A stretch of DNA of 16,277 bases from Candidatus Rifleibacteriota bacterium. Its GTDB lineage: Bacteria > Riflebacteria > Ozemobacteria > Ozemobacterales > Ozemobacteraceae. Positions 15,098 through 16,277 of this stretch are shown one piece after another (position 1 is the first letter of the stretch; every line of letters begins with the position of its first letter). Where the stretch lies: contig JAKQQP010000335.1 of assembly GCA_029564115.1 (NCBI GenBank), forward strand, positions 1 to 16,277, given 5' to 3'. Below the pieces are notes generated by a model. It saw nothing but the letters and a program-made list of their open reading frames with translations. It ran no database searches and was not told the DNA's origin. Both the position numbers and the translations under genes were made by a program.

Positions 15098-15481
15098 TCA
15101 GGGCGTCGCTGCGGCTTTCTGCTTAAGTTCTTTTTTTCTTTCGATCCAGAGCTGGCGAAAGCCTGAAGGCGACAGAAAACGATCTTCAAGATCAGTTATG
15201 GTGGCGATGCCATTGCTAATGCAGATTTCGACGCACTCTTTCCAGATTTTGGCGTCTCTGTCTGAGTCATCAATGTAAACTTCCACCTCTTGAGTACCGA
15301 GATTGTGAAGCGCCATCAATCTCTCATGTCCTTCAATGACACAAAGGCGGCCGTTCAGCTCTCTAACCCCCATGGGGCGCAAGAGAAAAGCGGTATTTCT
15401 CATGATATTTTCAAGTCTGACGCGACTGAGAAAAGGCTGGGAAGGCTGCAGCTGGTCTATCCTGACTCTAAAAGTATTCAT
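15098..15481 (-). CDS. Small ParB N-terminal domain-like protein
   Basis: The 127-residue product fits the ParB/sulfiredoxin N-terminal fold: an opening I-x-x-L-x-P-S-Q strand (residues 8-15), then L-N-G-R-L-x-V-I-E-G-H-E-R-L-M-A-L (42-58), where GHERL stands for the ParB box GxRR, and a following EVEVYIDD strand. The helix-turn-helix and C-terminal dimer domains of true chromosome-partition ParB are missing, and no parA lies nearby, so a partition role is unlikely. Stand-alone proteins of this kind include nucleotide-binding or nuclease-like regulators. The C-terminal part (about 75-127) is helical and ends basic. The ATG at 15481 follows a purine-only GA run that can serve as ribosome-binding site. 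The gene converges on the operon to its left with stop codons side by side. Confidence 0.72.
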   Translation of the reverse strand: MNTFRVRIDQLQPSQPFLSRVRLENIMRNTAFLLRPMGVRELNGRLCVIEGHERLMALHNLGTQEVEVYIDDSDRDAKIWKECVEICISNGIATITDLEDRFLSPSGFRQLWIERKKELKQKAAATP

Positions 15482-15661
15482 ACTTCTTCTCTCTCTCTCC
15501 CTGACTCACTGTGTACGTGAAAGTCAATCCAACTACAAGTGCAAGATAACACAGTCCGCAAAAAATAAACAACAAAGATTTGCCAATAAATTTTTCCGGC
15601 TCAAAACCTTTATCGACACTGCCAACAAGCCTTTAAAGAAAGAAGTCTGATGTACCAGTCG

Positions 15662-15803
15662 CCCCCCCCTCGCACCAGTTCGCTTGAAGAACGGTCGCAC
15701 CCGAATTGGAAGTGGCCGTTTACAGGCCTGCCGTTGATTGGTGATTGTCTACCGCCGTTGATGAGCGAAGGAGTGATTGTTGTAAAGCAATGGCGACCGA
15801 CTT
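15662..15803 (+). repeat. Direct repeat unit, copy 1
   Basis: It opens with an eight-C run, followed by a 31-bp block (15670-15700) identical to copy 2, then shared blocks TGGCCGTT, ACAGGCCTGCCG and GATTGGT. It ends in GCGAAGG and, after about 20 nt absent from copy 2, GGCGACCGACTT. Offset to copy 2 at the start is 268 bp. The orientation is arbitrary. Confidence 0.8.
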
Positions 15804-15860
15804 ATCTGTCGGATTATCCGGCAGTTTGAAGCCGTCTTTAAAATCGCGATGCTTCGGTCT

Positions 15861-15933
15861 AGCCGAAGGTGTTCTTTTGCTTCAGCGATTCGGCTGCGCC
15901 TCACAAGCTTACGCAAAAGAATCACCTTCTGCT
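15861..15933. repeat. Long imperfect hairpin between the two repeat copies
   Basis: Left arm 15861-15886 and right arm 15907-15933 pair over about 26 bp with one bulge and a few mismatches (core GAAGGTG-TTCTTTTGC against GCAAAAGAATCACCTTC), around a 20-nt loop. There is no T-tract directly after it. It resembles REP/MITE-like palindromes but belongs to no family I can name. Confidence 0.7.
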
Positions 15934-16040
15934 CCCCTCGCACCAGTTCGCTTGAAGAACGGTCGCACTCTGATTGAAACTGGCCGTTCACAGGCCTGCC
16001 GTCGATTGGTTGTATTATGGCAAGCGAAGGCGACCGACTT
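15934..16040 (+). repeat. Direct repeat unit, copy 2
   Basis: It is the second copy of the unit at 15662-15803, starting with CCCCTCGCACCAG and ending GCGAAGGCGACCGACTT. Compared with copy 1 it has a shorter C run, lacks an internal stretch of about 20 nt near the end, and differs by scattered substitutions. The final GGCGACCGACT also occurs at the 5S rRNA 3' end (16192-16202). Confidence 0.8.
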
Positions 16041-16091
16041 TTGCGCCAGGATGGCGCTTATGCCGAGCGAGCCAGGATGGCGGAAGCGAGG

Positions 16092-16121
16092 CCTCCCACG
16101 CGTGGGAGGGTCGGTCGCCGC
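16092..16121. repeat. Perfect 18-bp palindrome fused to an inverted copy of the 5S 3' tail
   Basis: CCTCCCACGCGTGGGAGG (16092-16109) is its own reverse complement. From 16101 to 16121 the plus strand repeats the last part of the 5S gene, which lies on the other strand at 16190-16210: 20 of 21 bases match. The two form a 21-bp inverted repeat with the terminator between them. Confidence 0.75.
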
Positions 16122-16140
16122 GACGCAAGCCAGGCGGGCC

Positions 16141-16180
16141 TAAAAGGGAAAGGGCCTCGCAACAGAGTTACGAGGCCCTT
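16141..16180 (-). terminator. Intrinsic terminator of the rRNA operon
   Basis: Arms 16150-16159 (AAGGGCCTCG) and 16171-16180 (CGAGGCCCTT) form a perfect 10-bp stem, extended by AAC/GTT around an AGA loop after one mismatch. On the minus strand, TTTCCCTTTT follows. It sits just past the 5S 3' end, as expected for the last gene of an rRNA operon. Confidence 0.88.
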
Positions 16181-16183
16181 ATA

Positions 16184-16277
16184 GACCTGGCGGCGACCGA
16201 CTCTCCCACGGAGCTGCCCCCGCAGTACCATTGGCGTCTTTGAGCTTAACTGCTGAGTTCGGAATGGGATCAGGTGT
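16184..16277 (-). rRNA. rrf: 5S ribosomal RNA, 5' end beyond window (partial)
   Basis: The minus strand reads the conserved bacterial 5S core: CACCTGATCCCATTCCGAAC, then CAGTTAAGCTC, GACGCCAATGGTACTGC, and the closing GTGGGAGAGTCGGTCGC, then GCCAGG. About 94 of roughly 115 nt are visible; the first 20-25 nt lie past the right edge. The exact 3' end is judged from the usual CCAGG terminal stem and may be off by a few bases. The gene is presumably the last of a 16S-23S-5S operon to the right. Confidence 0.96.

Larger units (their letters stand above)
15482..16149. other. Gene-free stretch with repeats between the ParB-like gene and the 5S rRNA gene
   Basis: I find no credible gene here. Positions 15482-15660 are AT-rich and hold the leader of the ParB-like gene. 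From 15662 the content changes to repeats: two copies of one unit, a long hairpin, a duplicated 12-mer (GCCAGGATGGCG at 16045-16056 and 16071-16082), an 18-bp palindrome and an inverted piece of the 5S tail. Short open frames on either strand run across the repeats and lack ribosome-binding sites or family resemblance. Confidence 0.7.

Noticed and set aside
15662..16040. CRISPR array
   Set aside because: There are only two long, unequal repeat copies with different internal lengths and no cas genes; the spacing does not fit an array.
15745..16143. 132-codon plus-strand frame and its 80-codon minus-strand counterpart in the repeat region
   Set aside because: Both run across the duplicated unit and the hairpin, have no ribosome-binding site, and do not respect repeat boundaries.

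Overview
The window looks like bacterial chromosome from a poorly characterised, probably Gram-negative lineage. The signs are secreted proteins with Sec signal peptides, one of them giant and built from immunoglobulin-like modules, a mid-GC base composition, and the 3' part of a bacterial 5S rRNA gene at the right edge. Giant modular secretome proteins like these occur in under-sampled phyla such as Candidatus Riflebacteria. That placement is only a guess; nothing in the sequence fixes the taxon.

Positions 1-11026 lie on the minus strand and form a surface-protein cluster. In transcription order it contains a 2951-residue exported protein (2171-11026, GTG start), a 186-residue protein with a hydrophobic segment at each end (1515-2075), and the N-terminal 477 codons of a second exported fibronectin-III protein that runs off the left edge (1-1432). 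The gaps between them are under 100 bp, so they may be co-transcribed, although a weak hairpin with a T-tract lies between the last two.

A 274-bp divergent intergenic region (11027-11300) separates this cluster from a plus-strand cluster of three closely spaced genes. These are a divergent MetX-family alpha/beta-hydrolase acyltransferase (11301-12416), a family I CoA-transferase of the propionate/acetate type with its catalytic Glu (12469-14040), and an exported helical and coiled-coil protein of unknown function (14087-15097). The first two both fit acyl-CoA chemistry; the third has no visible link to it.

A short ParB-N-like gene (15098-15481, minus) converges on this cluster, and the two stop codons abut with no spacer. 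From 15482 to about 16149 there is no credible gene. The region holds two copies of a roughly 100-140-bp repeat, a long imperfect hairpin, a perfect 18-bp palindrome and an inverted copy of the 5S rRNA 3' tail. The 5S rRNA gene (minus, truncated by the window edge) and its strong intrinsic terminator close the window, so an rRNA operon very likely continues to the right.
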